A stretch of 64,000 nt of DNA from CAITSH01 sp945892985 (GCA_945892985.1 CAMDDU010000019.1:1-64000); one strand, 5' to 3'; shown: positions 1 to 8,551, numbered from the stretch's first letter. Made by a program: numbers and translations. The notes: generated by a model not told the origin, from the sequence alone.

Positions 1-570
1 GAAAGGAACGACCACCCCTTGGACTTCTGTCTTGTAGCTCGAGCCCGTACCCACGCCCAGAGCGGTGGACCTGGCGCTGCCAAGGCTCACGCTCAACTGG
101 TCGGCCGCGCTGTTGTAGGCGCCCAACTGTATGGTTTTAGCCACATAGGTGCCGTCCAGAATGGCGACGTTGTTGAACCTCGAGTTGGTCGCCACACGGT
201 CAATCTCGTTGACCATTTGCGACGCCTCGCCATTGAGCGAAACCCGATCGCTGGCGCTATAGCTGTCGGAGGCGGCCTGTACGGCCAACTCACGAATGCG
301 CTGCAGGCTGTCGGTGACCGAAGCGAGGCTGCCCTCAGCCGTCTGCAACAGTGAAATGCCGTCGTTGGCGTTCTTGACTGCAGCGGCAAACCCGCGGATG
401 TCTGTCGTCATGCGGTTGCCGATTGCCAGGCCCGCTGCGTCGTCTGCCGCCGAGTTAATGCGCAGGCCGGTCGACAGGCGCTGCATCGCGGTGCTCAGCT
501 TCACGTCGTTGGCCTTTAAAGAGCCTTGTGCGACAAGTGAAGAGACGTTCGTATTGATCATTGTGCCCAT
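1..570 (-). CDS. fliC: Flagellin, N-terminal part (cut by window edge)
   Basis: Flagellin is the filament subunit, exported through the flagellar type III pathway. Only the first 190 codons are in the window. The reading begins MGTMINTNVSSL and continues with the conserved flagellin D0/D1 coiled-coil sequence (MQRLSTGLRINSAADDAAG, then LAVQAASDSYSASDR). The start at 570 has a good ribosome site (AGGAG) about 7 bases upstream; a second in-frame ATG lies at 561. A sigma-28 promoter lies about 120 bases upstream. flaG is upstream on the same strand. The C-terminal half lies outside the window, so the full size is unknown. Confidence 0.96.
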   Translation of the reverse strand, partial: MGTMINTNVSSLVAQGSLKANDVKLSTAMQRLSTGLRINSAADDAAGLAIGNRMTTDIRGFAAAVKNANDGISLLQTAEGSLASVTDSLQRIRELAVQAASDSYSASDRVSLNGEASQMVNEIDRVATNSRFNNVAILDGTYVAKTIQLGAYNSAADQLSVSLGSARSTALGVGTGSSYKTEVQGVVVPF

Positions 571-690
571 GATTAAATCTCCTTAGAGGGAAAAAATTAA
601 AGTTGTCGTGTCTGTGGCGTCGGTCACTGCTTTGGGGTAATCCTTGCTACACCCTTCACAGAACGACTGCTCTCAGCTCTGCTGCAATTG

Positions 691-717
691 AAATCGTCAG
701 CAATAGTGGGAACTTGA
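691..717 (-). promoter_or_regulatory. Sigma-28 (FliA) promoter of the flagellin gene
   Basis: Read on the minus strand: TCAAGTTC, 11 bases, GACGATTT. This compares well with the FliA consensus TAAAGTTT-N11-GCCGATAA. It lies about 120 bases before the flagellin start codon, which leaves an untranslated leader of roughly 110 bases. Confidence 0.75.
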
Positions 718-1047
718 GCGCGCGATGCATTATTTTTTTAATGTCCACCAGATTGGCATGACATGGATGGCGCGATGCAGGCGCGATCGGGACGGCGCGA
801 CGCCTTGTCACTAGAAACAAGGCTCAGGGCTTAGGACGCCAGGGCTAGCGGCTGGGGACTGAGCCCTTTTCACAAATCACACTGCAGGCCACGCCCAGGC
901 AGCAAAGATCAGGCATGCACATCTTCACGCAAATACATCACCAGGCTTCGCCCTCGCCTCCGCGTAAGCAGCAAGCCGGCCTGTCCTGAAGGGTGAGGGT
1001 GAGCCTAAATATCCACGCTGCGCCGCCCACACTGTACGCCCGGCCTG
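718..1047. other. Gene-free stretch between flaG and fliC
   Basis: No convincing reading frame. It holds an inverted pair GGCTCAG (about 821) and CTGAGCC (about 859) followed by CTTTTC, and an imperfect GC-rich hairpin around 950-1005. Either could end transcription, but no clean terminator with a T-run is visible. Confidence 0.4.
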
Positions 1048-1455
1048 CTAAAGGATTTTTTTGTCGTACAAAATACCCTTGAGATCTGAAATGCTGTGTG
1101 CGATGCGCAAGGCCGCCTCGCCGGGAATCTGCTTCAATACCTCACCCGTGCTCGGATGCTTGACCACCACCACCACCTGACTGGCACGCCGGTCCACAGA
1201 AAAACTCAGATCAAGCTTCCTGTTCGACATTTGCTTGCTCAGCTGCTCGGCAACCTCTTGCAGCTGCTTTTGCATCAGATCAGGGTCGATCTTGGCTTTC
1301 AAGGGCACGACCTCGCGCGGCTCAGCCACACGGGGCGCGGGCACTGCGGGCGCGGGCGTGGCTGCGGGTGCCGGTGCCGGTGCCGGTGCGGGCGCAGGCC
1401 GTCCTTGCGGTGTCAGCACCGCAGCCTGCCCTGCCATTACTTGTAATTCGCTCAT
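1048..1455 (-). CDS. flaG: FlaG family flagellar protein
   Basis: FlaG proteins lie next to flagellin genes and influence filament length. The product is 135 residues. After a short N-terminus comes a Pro-Ala rich linker of alternating P and A (about residues 19-42). The conserved FlaG domain follows (about 60-135), including LDLSFSVDRRASQVVV and a C-terminal GEVLKQIPGEAALRIAHS segment. A TTG codon at 1470 is also in frame, but the ATG at 1455 has GGAGGG seven bases upstream and is preferred. It lies upstream of fliC on the same strand, whereas the commoner order is fliC-flaG-fliD. Confidence 0.9.
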   Translation of the reverse strand: MSELQVMAGQAAVLTPQGRPAPAPAPAPAPAATPAPAVPAPRVAEPREVVPLKAKIDPDLMQKQLQEVAEQLSKQMSNRKLDLSFSVDRRASQVVVVVKHPSTGEVLKQIPGEAALRIAHSISDLKGILYDKKIL

Positions 1456-2212
1456 GAAATAGCCCTCCAAAAAAATGATGCCCGCCCAAATCGTCCTGCT
1501 TTATCCAAGACGCGGCTAGCGTATCGCTTGCGCTCCCAATCGCCATAACCAGGCCACAACCGAACCACAACGGGCCCATGGCTAATTTGGTTTCTCGCCG
1601 CTAGAGTTCGGAAGATGTTGGCAAAGCTTTAACGCCAAGCTCAATTATTTTTCAATTTTTTAATAAATAATGCGAATAGGTTTAAAAAACAGGGGGCACA
1701 CGACAGCTTCGCCGGCCCGGCCCACCCTGCCCGCCCAGGTTGGCGTTTGGGTTAGCGTCTATGTTGTCCTTTATGTTGGCACTTATGTGGCGCTTACTTA
1801 TGTGACGCTTGCCTAAGCTATTGAACTCGCTGGGTAGCGACTCTGATTGGCCGGGCATGATGGTCTGGACACGCTTTGGCAATTTTGCAACCCAGGCCGC
1901 CTTTTGCATGGCATAAGCCTGGCGGACTTCAAGGGGTGACATGAAGGACATTTTTTTCGAGCCGCCATGTTTTCGAGCCACCAATGACACCGCTGTCGTT
2001 CGGCCAATCCGTGATGATGCTTCCATCGTGCAGTTTGAGCCCATCCCCGGCTTGTCGATGGGGCGATAGCAACGGGCTCTCACTCCGTTTTTGCTCCACA
2101 TGCACGAAGATTTTACGGAATATTTAGCGCACAAATCGAGTAATGTTATAACATTGTATTTACATTGATCTTGCCAAGGATTAACATTGTTATTACTTTT
2201 AGGAGGGCGCAT
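1456..2212. other. Long gene-poor stretch upstream of mazEF
   Basis: About 750 bases without a gene I can support. A 176-codon minus-strand frame (1682-2212) exists, but it has no ribosome site, no recognisable domain and a low-complexity tail. The stretch is AT-rich near 1620-1680. Around 1755-1815 it holds short direct repeats of TTATGTTG/CTTATGTG type. The mazEF promoter presumably lies near 2110-2200. Confidence 0.5.
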
Positions 2213-2464
2213 ATGAAAACATCGATTCGCAAAATGGGCAACTCCCGCGGCGTACTAATTCCGAAGCCATTTCTTGCCCAAACAGGAATGGACTGTGGAG
2301 AGGTTGATATTGAGATCGAAAACGATTCGATTGTGATTCGCAAACTGGAGAAAAAAGCGCGCCAGGGGTGGGCTGAGGCAAGCAAAGCAATTGCAGCGGC
2401 CGGCGATGATGCGCTCGTTTGGCCGGACTTAGCAAACGAAAACGATAAGGATCTCGTATGGTGA
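2213..2464 (+). CDS. mazE: MazE-type antitoxin (AbrB/SpoVT fold)
   Basis: Antitoxin that neutralises the MazF ribonuclease and usually represses its own operon. It is 83 residues. It opens with the MazE swapped-hairpin motif (IRKMGNSRGVLIPKPFL). The C-terminal tail is acidic and rich in W and D, as expected for the toxin-binding segment. The ATG at 2213 is chosen because AGGAGG lies six bases upstream. An earlier in-frame ATG at 2165 has no ribosome site. The stop overlaps the mazF start by 7 bases, so the two are translationally coupled. Confidence 0.93.
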   Translation: MKTSIRKMGNSRGVLIPKPFLAQTGMDCGEVDIEIENDSIVIRKLEKKARQGWAEASKAIAAAGDDALVWPDLANENDKDLVW

Positions 2465-2778
2465 AGCGCGGTGATATTTGGCTGGCCGCCCTCGATCCAA
2501 CTATCGGCAGCGAAATTCAAAAGACGCGACCCTGCGTCATAGTATCCCCGCCAGAGATGCATGATTATCTGAGGACCGTAATCGTTGCGCCGATGACAAC
2601 AGGCAGCAAGCCCGCGCCCTATCGTGTATCCGTCACCTTCCAGAGAAAAAAAGGGTTGATTATGCTCGATCAAATGCGCGCGATAGACAAAGCCCGACTC
2701 GTCAAGAAAGTGGGGACGACGACAGAGCTAAGCCTGACCGAGACACTCCAGACCCTCCAAGAAGTATTTACTGAATAG
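2458..2778 (+). CDS. mazF: MazF-type mRNA endoribonuclease toxin
   Basis: Toxin of the MazF/PemK family, which cuts mRNA at short sequences. The 106 residues are normal family length. Visible motifs are RGDIWLAALDPTIGSE near the N-terminus, KTRPCVIVSP (the RP core strand) and the later VIVAPMTT strand. LDQMRAIDKARL supplies the usual conserved D and R. It overlaps mazE by 7 bases. It is a complete, probably working pair inserted between flaG and the flgP operon and shares no function with its neighbours. Confidence 0.95.
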   Translation: MVKRGDIWLAALDPTIGSEIQKTRPCVIVSPPEMHDYLRTVIVAPMTTGSKPAPYRVSVTFQRKKGLIMLDQMRAIDKARLVKKVGTTTELSLTETLQTLQEVFTE

Positions 2779-2830
2779 CGTCTGCCGGGACGCAAGGCCA
2801 ATGCAGCCGGGCGCTTTGGGCGAAGGTGCA

Positions 2831-2881
2831 AGTTAAGCGTTAAGTGTTACGATTTACGAGTTAAGCGTTACGAGTTAAGAG
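2831..2881. repeat. Degenerate GTTAAGCG / TTACGA short repeats
   Basis: Several imperfect copies of AGTTAAGCGTTA and TTACGAGTTAAG follow each other downstream of mazF. A similar motif (CTAAGTGCTAAGCCTTAAGTG) follows the last gene of the next operon at about 7710-7731. The low-complexity pattern suggests slippage-generated intergenic repeats. Confidence 0.6.
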
Positions 2882-2961
2882 AGACAGCCCCGAACCGACC
2901 AAAACCGGACCCAAAAGCGGTCACAATGCGCGCTTAAGAACTACGCAAGATCAATCTGCAT

Positions 2962-2988
2962 TAAAGACTGCGCCTTTACTGCCGATTC
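2962..2988 (+). promoter_or_regulatory. Sigma-28 (FliA) promoter of the flgP-flgT operon
   Basis: TAAAGACT, 11 bases, GCCGATTC: the -35 box and most of the -10 box match the FliA consensus. It sits about 100 bases before the first gene of the accessory operon and places these genes in the late flagellar class. Confidence 0.85.
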
Positions 2989-3089
2989 CTTGTTCGCACA
3001 CAGCCGTTTTGTGTTGCGCTGTTGCCTCAGGCTTGGCCATGCTTGGCGGGTCTGTCCGGAACAACACCTTCAACTGAGCGATCGTCACT

Positions 3090-3608
3090 ATGATTAGCCT
3101 TCGTAACTGCACCACCCTTGCCCTTGCCCTCGCTCTGGCTTCTAACCTGAGCGGCTGCGCCAACCTGCTCGAAAAATGGCACGAGAGTACGGCAGCATCG
3201 GCAATAACGCCCAGACCGGCGCAAGCGATGGCCGGTGTTTCGCAAGCCTTGATTGAGCGCCGCGACACCATTGTCGCCACCGGCTATGCCGTCATCGGCG
3301 TACAAAACCATAAAAGCGCCCCGCAGCAGCGCCTGCTGGCCATCCGCGCCGCCAAGATAGACGCCTATCGCGGCTTGGCCGAACAAATCTACGGCCTGCA
3401 CCTGGATGCCAATACCACCGTGGCCGAAATGACCATAATGAGCGACAGCTTTCGCACCCGGGTGGAGGGCGTGGTCTATGGTGCCAACCTGACCAGCATC
3501 AGCCCAATCAATAACGACACCTACGAAGTCACGCTAAGCCTGGACAGCAACGCGGTCAACGACTTGCGGCTGCTCTACCTGAGCATGGCCGGCAACAAGC
3601 GCCGTTAA
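3090..3608 (+). CDS. flgP: LPP20/FlgP-like flagellar lipoprotein
   Basis: Outer-membrane lipoprotein of the LPP20 family. FlgP of Vibrio and Campylobacter belongs to this family and builds discs or rings around the polar basal body. The 172 residues start with a lipoprotein signal ending in the lipobox LSGC (Cys about residue 23). The hallmark LPP20 segment RAAKIDAYRGLAEQIYGL follows, then TVAEMTIMSDSF and a C-terminal YEVTLSL strand. It is followed by the flgT-like gene 28 bases downstream and preceded by a sigma-28 promoter. The FlgP role is inferred from family plus context. Confidence 0.82.
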   Translation: MISLRNCTTLALALALASNLSGCANLLEKWHESTAASAITPRPAQAMAGVSQALIERRDTIVATGYAVIGVQNHKSAPQQRLLAIRAAKIDAYRGLAEQIYGLHLDANTTVAEMTIMSDSFRTRVEGVVYGANLTSISPINNDTYEVTLSLDSNAVNDLRLLYLSMAGNKRR

Positions 3609-3636
3609 GTCAACGCCCCCCCTTGCCCTGTCCGCC

Positions 3637-4824
3637 ATGACCACGTCCGCCACCCCAATCACCCCGCACACGCGCGTGCCGCTATCGCGCACCAGCGGCC
3701 TGGCGCTGCTGGCGCTCGTACTGAGCGCGAGCCTGCCCGGGCGTTTGCTGGCACAGGCAGCCCCGCCGCCTAGCGCCGAATCCCGACTGGAGGCCTTACG
3801 CAACGCTTTGCTCGAGCGCGCCCTCAAAGCACCGGCCCGCTTACGTTCGGCCGCCTGGATAGACGAATCGGGCACGCTGCGCGAGAATCTGCAAATCCAA
3901 TCGGATGTGAAGCTACGCGGCATTCGCGTGCTGTCCTATCTTGAGGAGGGCGGCGCGCTCAAGGCCGACGTCCTGGCCGATACGGCCTCCGCGCCAGACA
4001 GTTGCCAGGGGAGCGGACACCTCAAGCGCCAGGCGCTGCTCAGCATGAGCCATGAGCCGCAGGATGGCCGTCTCGGTTACCATCGACTGCCTGAACTGAC
4101 AGCGCACGCCCAACAGGCCCTGCTCGCCGGCTTTGCCCTGGACGAGGCCTGGGTGCTGACCCCCGCCTCGAGCGCCACCAGCACCTACGAACAGGCCCTG
4201 ACCGCACCAGGACCGCAGGCAACGCCTTATTTGCTGCAACTCAAACTAGAGGCCAGTGACGGCGACTACCAGACGGTCATCAACGGCAGACCGGCAGCAA
4301 CACGAAGCGAGCTTCTGGAAACCCTGGGCCTGTACAGCGGCCCTCCGGCAAAGTCCATACGCCTCAGTCTGCGGCTGCTCGAGCGTAGATCGAACCGTGT
4401 TCTGTGGTCAGAAACAAGCGGACTGGTCTACCCGGATCCGGGGCGAAACCTGCAACGCCAACCCCTGCCGGCCAGTCTTACCGAACCGATAGAGGCCCTT
4501 CTGGGCGCTTGGCGCCTCAAAATGGGTAAGGCGCTGGCATGCGAGCCGCTGCAGTTGTCCGTGGCCGCAATCGAGACGGTTCCGGGTGACCAGAACGAAC
4601 GGCTCGCCCTCAATGCGGGCAACCGCATCGGCCTGCGCGTCGGCGATAAACTGCTGCTGGTGGACCGCACGCGTTTTCCGCGCAAGAGCCTGGAGACGGG
4701 CACACTCGATCGCGCGGCGCTGATCGAAGTGTTGTCGGTATCGGCTGACGGGGCTTATGCCAAACGGGTGGCCGGCCCGGCGCCCACTGCGCCGCTGACC
4801 AACCTGGTTGCCATGCCGCTGTAA
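3637..4824 (+). CDS. flgT: FlgT-like flagellar assembly protein
   Basis: FlgT forms the H-ring around the outer basal body in Vibrio and helps stabilise the motor. This 395-residue product has an N-terminal signal peptide (hydrophobic about 20-40, ending LLAQA). It has a long middle part and a C-terminal segment, NAGNRIGLRVGDKLLLVDR, typical of FlgT C-terminal domains. The length agrees with the family. It directly follows the flgP-like lipoprotein gene, the pairing known from Vibrio. The N-terminal domains are divergent, so the assignment rests on the C-terminus, export signal and context. Confidence 0.75.
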   Translation: MTTSATPITPHTRVPLSRTSGLALLALVLSASLPGRLLAQAAPPPSAESRLEALRNALLERALKAPARLRSAAWIDESGTLRENLQIQSDVKLRGIRVLSYLEEGGALKADVLADTASAPDSCQGSGHLKRQALLSMSHEPQDGRLGYHRLPELTAHAQQALLAGFALDEAWVLTPASSATSTYEQALTAPGPQATPYLLQLKLEASDGDYQTVINGRPAATRSELLETLGLYSGPPAKSIRLSLRLLERRSNRVLWSETSGLVYPDPGRNLQRQPLPASLTEPIEALLGAWRLKMGKALACEPLQLSVAAIETVPGDQNERLALNAGNRIGLRVGDKLLLVDRTRFPRKSLETGTLDRAALIEVLSVSADGAYAKRVAGPAPTAPLTNLVAMPL

Positions 4825-4855
4825 GATAAGTTATCGCCGCCCAGCTACACGCTAA

Positions 4856-4908
4856 GCTGCAGGCTGCAGGCTGCAGACTCGAGACGAACAACGAACAACG
4901 AACAACGA
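4856..4908. repeat. Short tandem repeats (AGGCTGC and CGAACAA, 7 bp)
   Basis: Two 7-bp tandem repeats sit side by side in the gap after the flgT-like gene. About three units of AGGCTGC lie at 4856-4876. Three exact units of CGAACAA lie at 4885-4905. Confidence 0.75.
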
Positions 4909-4927
4909 CCTTAAACGGACCACAACC

Positions 4928-5473
4928 ATGCGCCCAACACTGTTTTTTGTCCTGAGCTGTCTGGCTGTCACGCTTGGCCTTGACCCAGCCCGCGCAGCCG
5001 ACCGACCCGCACCGGCGGCGGCAGCAGCAGTGCAGGCAGCACCAGCAGGACCGCTACAGTCGGGCAGCGTCCCCGTCCAGATTCAGTCTGCAGCGCCACC
5101 GACGCGGGTGATCCCGCCACCGAAGGGGGCTAACGTCGCCGCGCCAAAGCCAGCACCGGCGGTAATTCCGGAGGGCGCCGTCGTGGCAAAAAAAGGCGAA
5201 AGCCTGGATAGGCTCATCGCCCGCAGCATGAAACACCTGCCCTTCCGGCAAGATATTTTGCGCGACGTCGTGGTACAAAAAAATCCCGGCGCATTCAAGG
5301 GCGGCAACGCCAAGAGTCTGATCGGCGGCGCCTTGGTTCAATTGCCGGTGATGAGCGATTTTCGCCACATCACCCACCCGGCTGAGATGGCGGCGACCGC
5401 CGCTAACGAGACCGACAACAGTCAGCCCTCGGCCGAGCCGGATCCGAGAAAGGGCTGGGTGCGCTTTCCGTGA
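4928..5473 (+). CDS. Exported FimV-N/LysM-like protein
   Basis: 181 residues with a signal peptide (about 1-23, ending ARA). An Ala/Pro-rich spacer follows (about 25-75). A compact domain (about 80-140) reads AKKGESLDRLIARSMKHLP, FRQDILRDVVVQKNPGAF and GGALVQLPV. This matches the pattern of the FimV/HubP N-terminal LysM-like domain, which binds peptidoglycan. It probably acts in the periplasm beside the FlgT-like protein. Its stop overlaps the GTG start of the next gene (GTGA), indicating coupling. The precise role is unknown. Confidence 0.65.
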   Translation: MRPTLFFVLSCLAVTLGLDPARAADRPAPAAAAAVQAAPAGPLQSGSVPVQIQSAAPPTRVIPPPKGANVAAPKPAPAVIPEGAVVAKKGESLDRLIARSMKHLPFRQDILRDVVVQKNPGAFKGGNAKSLIGGALVQLPVMSDFRHITHPAEMAATAANETDNSQPSAEPDPRKGWVRFP

Positions 5474-7410
5474 CAAGTGCCGGGGGCGCCCTCGCCGTTC
5501 CCATCGCCCCGCTGCCGGTCACGGCCCTCGCTAACGCGGGCGCGGTGATTGCCCTACCGAGCGCACTGGCCGCTGAACTGGCGCTGCAGCCGGGGCAGTT
5601 AATCAAGGGCCGCGTGGTGATGCGTGACGGGCTCATGCGACTTTTGTTGGACGGCGCCGCAGGCCAGATTCTTAAGCTGCCGGCCAACAGCGACGCCACC
5701 CCCGGCGCAGTATGGCAACTCAAGGCCATTCGAACGACCCAGGGCTGGCAACTTTTACGCGCCGCAGCCGAAGCTCTCTTGCCCCTTGCCGGCTTCAAAC
5801 CCAGACCGGCATCCCTCGCGCCGCAGCTGCTGTCCATCGCCGGGGGCAGCCTGCGTAATGCCACACCAGCACCCGCCCTATGGCCCCAGCCGCTGGATGT
5901 GGAATGGGTCGCCGCCGCGCTGCAAACAAGGCCACAGACCCGCTCGCGTGCCTTGCCAGCGATGGATGCGGTCGTGGCCGCGCCCTCGCGCTTGGCGCTA
6001 GCGCCCAGGGCAAGCCCGGGCGATGCGCACGCAGCGCCTCCTGCCACAGCTGGCACAGCAGCCACGACTAACACACCAGCCACAACTAACGCACCAGCCA
6101 CGCCTGCCCAGCGCGCCATGCCAGCGCAGACCGGCGTGGACACTGGCGCAAGTGCCCCGGCAACAAGCTCCGTTCCCTCACACGCCAGCGCAAGGACGCC
6201 TGCCGGGGCAGAGCAAGCTGCAACCGAGCGCGCCTTGGCCGCACCGCAGCAAGCGACTCAGATGGCAGCGGCAAACACGCCGCTACGCGCCGACTTTACG
6301 CCGGCCAACATGGCGACCATACTCACTAACGAAGTAACAAGACAGGGGCTAGCACACGTGCTCGGTATAGACCAAACCAATCCAGCCCTCAGGCCCACCC
6401 TGCTGACCGCCGACACCACCGCACTACGCCTGGCTGAGCCGCAAGCGCGCGAACTGGGCCTGCGCGACGGGCAAGTCGTCAAGGGACTCGTCGCGGCTGA
6501 CGGTGAATCACTCAAACTTGTGCTCAACGGCCTCGCTTTTGAGCTCCCGGCAGCCTCCAGCCTTGCCCGCGGCGATAGCCCCTTGTTTCGCGCGGTGCAA
6601 TCACCCGGCGGCTGGCTGCTCAAACCGCTGCCCATCCCCAGCGGCTTGAGCGCCGCGCCCGGCCTCGCCCCCGGCACGGTCTCTGCGATGACGGCCATGC
6701 TGCTGCGGCCCCTGGAAGCCACCGGATGGATGCAACTTTTGTCAGACAGTGGACTCGCCAAGGCACTCGCCAAGACGCCGGAGTTTTTCGCCTGGCGCAA
6801 GAGCCGCCCCTCCATGGCCCGCCTCGGCGCAGCAGAGTTGCGCGAGGCGGTGGCCGGTTCCGGCCTGTTTGCCGAGTCCGCCCTCGCGCAGGGCCGCGCT
6901 CCAGCCGCTCATGACCTCAAACTGGCACTGCAGAGCCTGCTCAAGGCCACGGCCGGCGACCCGCTGCTGAACGAACCGGTGGACCGCGCACTCAAGGATA
7001 TCGAATCCTCCCAGTTGCAGGCGGTGCAGGCGCAATCGCAACGCGAACTGCTGCTCAATCTGGTCATCCCCTTTGCCGACGCCAACCCGGTGCGGCTCAG
7101 TTTTTCACGCCCCGCCCCCAGCCGCGAGGAGCCCGACCCGCCTTTCACGGTCAGCGTGCACACCCGCAACGAGCACCTCGGTGAGGTCTGGCTCAAGACC
7201 GCGGTCAGCGGCCAGAACAAGATCGATATGACCATGTGGGCGGCGCAGCAGGAGGTGGCCACAGCAGCCCACCAAAACGCCCATGCCCTCGCGCACGAGC
7301 TGGAGAATGCGGGGCTGGAAATGAATTCCTTCGTCATCTACAACAGCCCCCGACCGAGCGCCCCCCAAGACGCCGCCCCGCCGGGCAGCATCGTCAACGT
7401 CGCTGCATAA
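5470..7410 (+). CDS. Second FliK-like hook-length control protein
   Basis: 646 residues with a GTG start that overlaps the previous stop. A short module near residues 28-60 (AELALQPGQLIKGRV then LLLDG) recurs at about 321-357 (RELGLRDGQVVKGLV then LVLNG), so the protein has an internal duplication. A long Ala/Pro/Thr linker lies between (about 185-275). The C-terminal about 100 residues (ELLLNLVIPFADANPVRLSF, then GEVWLKTAV) resemble the FliK/Flg_hook domain that contacts FlhB. The canonical fliK lies at 38338, so this is a paralogue. It precedes a small FlhB-C-like gene, a plausible partner. Confidence 0.72.
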   Translation: MTSAGGALAVPIAPLPVTALANAGAVIALPSALAAELALQPGQLIKGRVVMRDGLMRLLLDGAAGQILKLPANSDATPGAVWQLKAIRTTQGWQLLRAAAEALLPLAGFKPRPASLAPQLLSIAGGSLRNATPAPALWPQPLDVEWVAAALQTRPQTRSRALPAMDAVVAAPSRLALAPRASPGDAHAAPPATAGTAATTNTPATTNAPATPAQRAMPAQTGVDTGASAPATSSVPSHASARTPAGAEQAATERALAAPQQATQMAAANTPLRADFTPANMATILTNEVTRQGLAHVLGIDQTNPALRPTLLTADTTALRLAEPQARELGLRDGQVVKGLVAADGESLKLVLNGLAFELPAASSLARGDSPLFRAVQSPGGWLLKPLPIPSGLSAAPGLAPGTVSAMTAMLLRPLEATGWMQLLSDSGLAKALAKTPEFFAWRKSRPSMARLGAAELREAVAGSGLFAESALAQGRAPAAHDLKLALQSLLKATAGDPLLNEPVDRALKDIESSQLQAVQAQSQRELLLNLVIPFADANPVRLSFSRPAPSREEPDPPFTVSVHTRNEHLGEVWLKTAVSGQNKIDMTMWAAQQEVATAAHQNAHALAHELENAGLEMNSFVIYNSPRPSAPQDAAPPGSIVNVAA

Positions 7411-7419
7411 GCCCGCCCA

Positions 7420-7707
7420 ATGAAACCCTCAAAACAGGCCATTGCAATCGAGTACGGCCAACGCGATACGCCTGTGCTCAGCGCCAAAGGCAGCGGGGAA
7501 GTGGCCGAACGCATCATCGCCGAGGCGCGCAAACAAGGTGTGTATATCGCCGAAGACCCGCAACTGCTGGGCCTTTTGGGCCAACTGGAGCTCAACCAGG
7601 AGATCCCCGAGCAGCTATACGCTGCGGTCGCCGCCATCCTGTCTTGGGCCTATTGGCTGCGCGGCATGGTGCCAGGCGACGAGAAAAGAGCACCGGCTGA
7701 GCGCTAA
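7420..7707 (+). CDS. FlhB C-terminal-like small protein (FhlB)
   Basis: 95 residues resembling only the cytoplasmic C-terminal domain of FlhB: AIEYGQRDTPVLSAKGSGEVAERI corresponds to the strand just after the FlhB cleavage site. AEDPQLLGLLGQLELNQEIPEQLY corresponds to the segment ending in the conserved IPEELY motif. There are no membrane segments. FhlB-like proteins can substitute for the cleaved FlhB C-domain in substrate switching. Adjacency to a FliK-like gene (9 bases upstream) fits such a role. The full-length FlhB is at 44648. Confidence 0.82.
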   Translation: MKPSKQAIAIEYGQRDTPVLSAKGSGEVAERIIAEARKQGVYIAEDPQLLGLLGQLELNQEIPEQLYAAVAAILSWAYWLRGMVPGDEKRAPAER

Positions 7708-7731
7708 ACACTAAGTGCTAAGCCTTAAGTG

Positions 7732-7929
7732 ATACAGCACCTCTATACCTATCTTGCCCATCAGCGTAGTCACGTGTTTGCGGCCGATCCGGTGCCCGCC
7801 GAGCCTGAGCATGTCGCTCAGCATCCGGATGCCGGCAAAAGGATAGTCCAGATGACAGCGCTCAAGGATGCGCATCAACGCCAAGTCGGATTCGGACGTG
7901 GGCTGCGGCAGGTAGTAGACCGAGGAGCT
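7732..7929 (-). pseudogene. IS3-family transposase remnant
   Basis: Minus-strand translation gives LMRILERCHLDYPFAGIRML, then RLGGHRIGRKHVTTLMGKIG. This is the HTH segment that begins the OrfB transposase of IS3-family elements (IS150/IS3 type). Only about 66 codons remain. There is no start, no DDE catalytic region and no terminal inverted repeats. It is a dead fragment marking a past insertion between the flagellar operon and the low-GC methyltransferase gene. Confidence 0.78.
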
Positions 7930-8005
7930 TGTTAAACTGAAATGCTTTATAAAACATTCATCGAACGCTCCCGTAGCAACTAACTGAATCTTAAAAGTAG
8001 AAAAA

Positions 8006-8551
8006 ATGAAATCTCAAACAATTTCAAACGACTACCTTAAATTACAACAAGAACTTCATCAGAATCCCGACTACGGAATTGCTTCAATTTCTTTTGCTCC
8101 AATAGTTGCCGATGTAATCAGACAGACTAACGTTCAATCGGTTTCAGACTATGGTGCTGGAAAAAAGCGATTACTTGAAGGGTTAGCGAAAGCAGGGCTA
8201 ACGCCAAGTGAATATTTTCCCTATGACCCTGTTTTCCCAGAATACGGATCGCCTAAAGAAGCAGACCTAGTTTGCTGTATTGATGTGCTGGAACACATAG
8301 AACCAGTAAGCCTTGACGCCGTACTTGATGAATTAGCTTCAATTACTGTTGGCTTGGGTTTCTTCTCAATCCATATGGGTCCCGCAGGCAAGGTGCTTTC
8401 TGATGGAAGGAATGCTCATCTGATACAACAACCAAGTTCTTGGTGGTTACCTAAGCTTTGTAAGCATTACGATATTCTTCATCTCGTCTCGCACGAAATG
8501 ATGGGAAAAGGTATTTGGGTAATTGTCAAACGCATTGACAAAAACTTATAA
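8006..8551 (+). CDS. Class I SAM-dependent methyltransferase-like protein
   Basis: 181 residues. The SAM-binding motif I appears as SVSDYGAGKKRLLEGLAKAG. An acidic motif II follows (FPYDP), then DLVCCIDVLEHIEP, typical of class I methyltransferases with the VLEHI signature. The substrate is unknown. Base composition is clearly lower in GC than the flanking flagellar genes, and it sits beside an IS3 remnant, which suggests horizontal acquisition. Placed next to a TPR-glycosyltransferase-like gene it might act on surface glycan or flagellin modification; that is inference only. Confidence 0.7.
   Translation: MKSQTISNDYLKLQQELHQNPDYGIASISFAPIVADVIRQTNVQSVSDYGAGKKRLLEGLAKAGLTPSEYFPYDPVFPEYGSPKEADLVCCIDVLEHIEPVSLDAVLDELASITVGLGFFSIHMGPAGKVLSDGRNAHLIQQPSSWWLPKLCKHYDILHLVSHEMMGKGIWVIVKRIDKNL

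Noticed and set aside
1682..2212. 176-codon minus-strand frame upstream of mazE
   Set aside because: No ribosome site, no recognised domain, low-complexity tail, and it covers the likely mazEF promoter.
4040..5476. Long minus-strand frames over flgT and the LysM-like gene
   Set aside because: Shadow frames of GC-rich plus-strand genes with no family resemblance.
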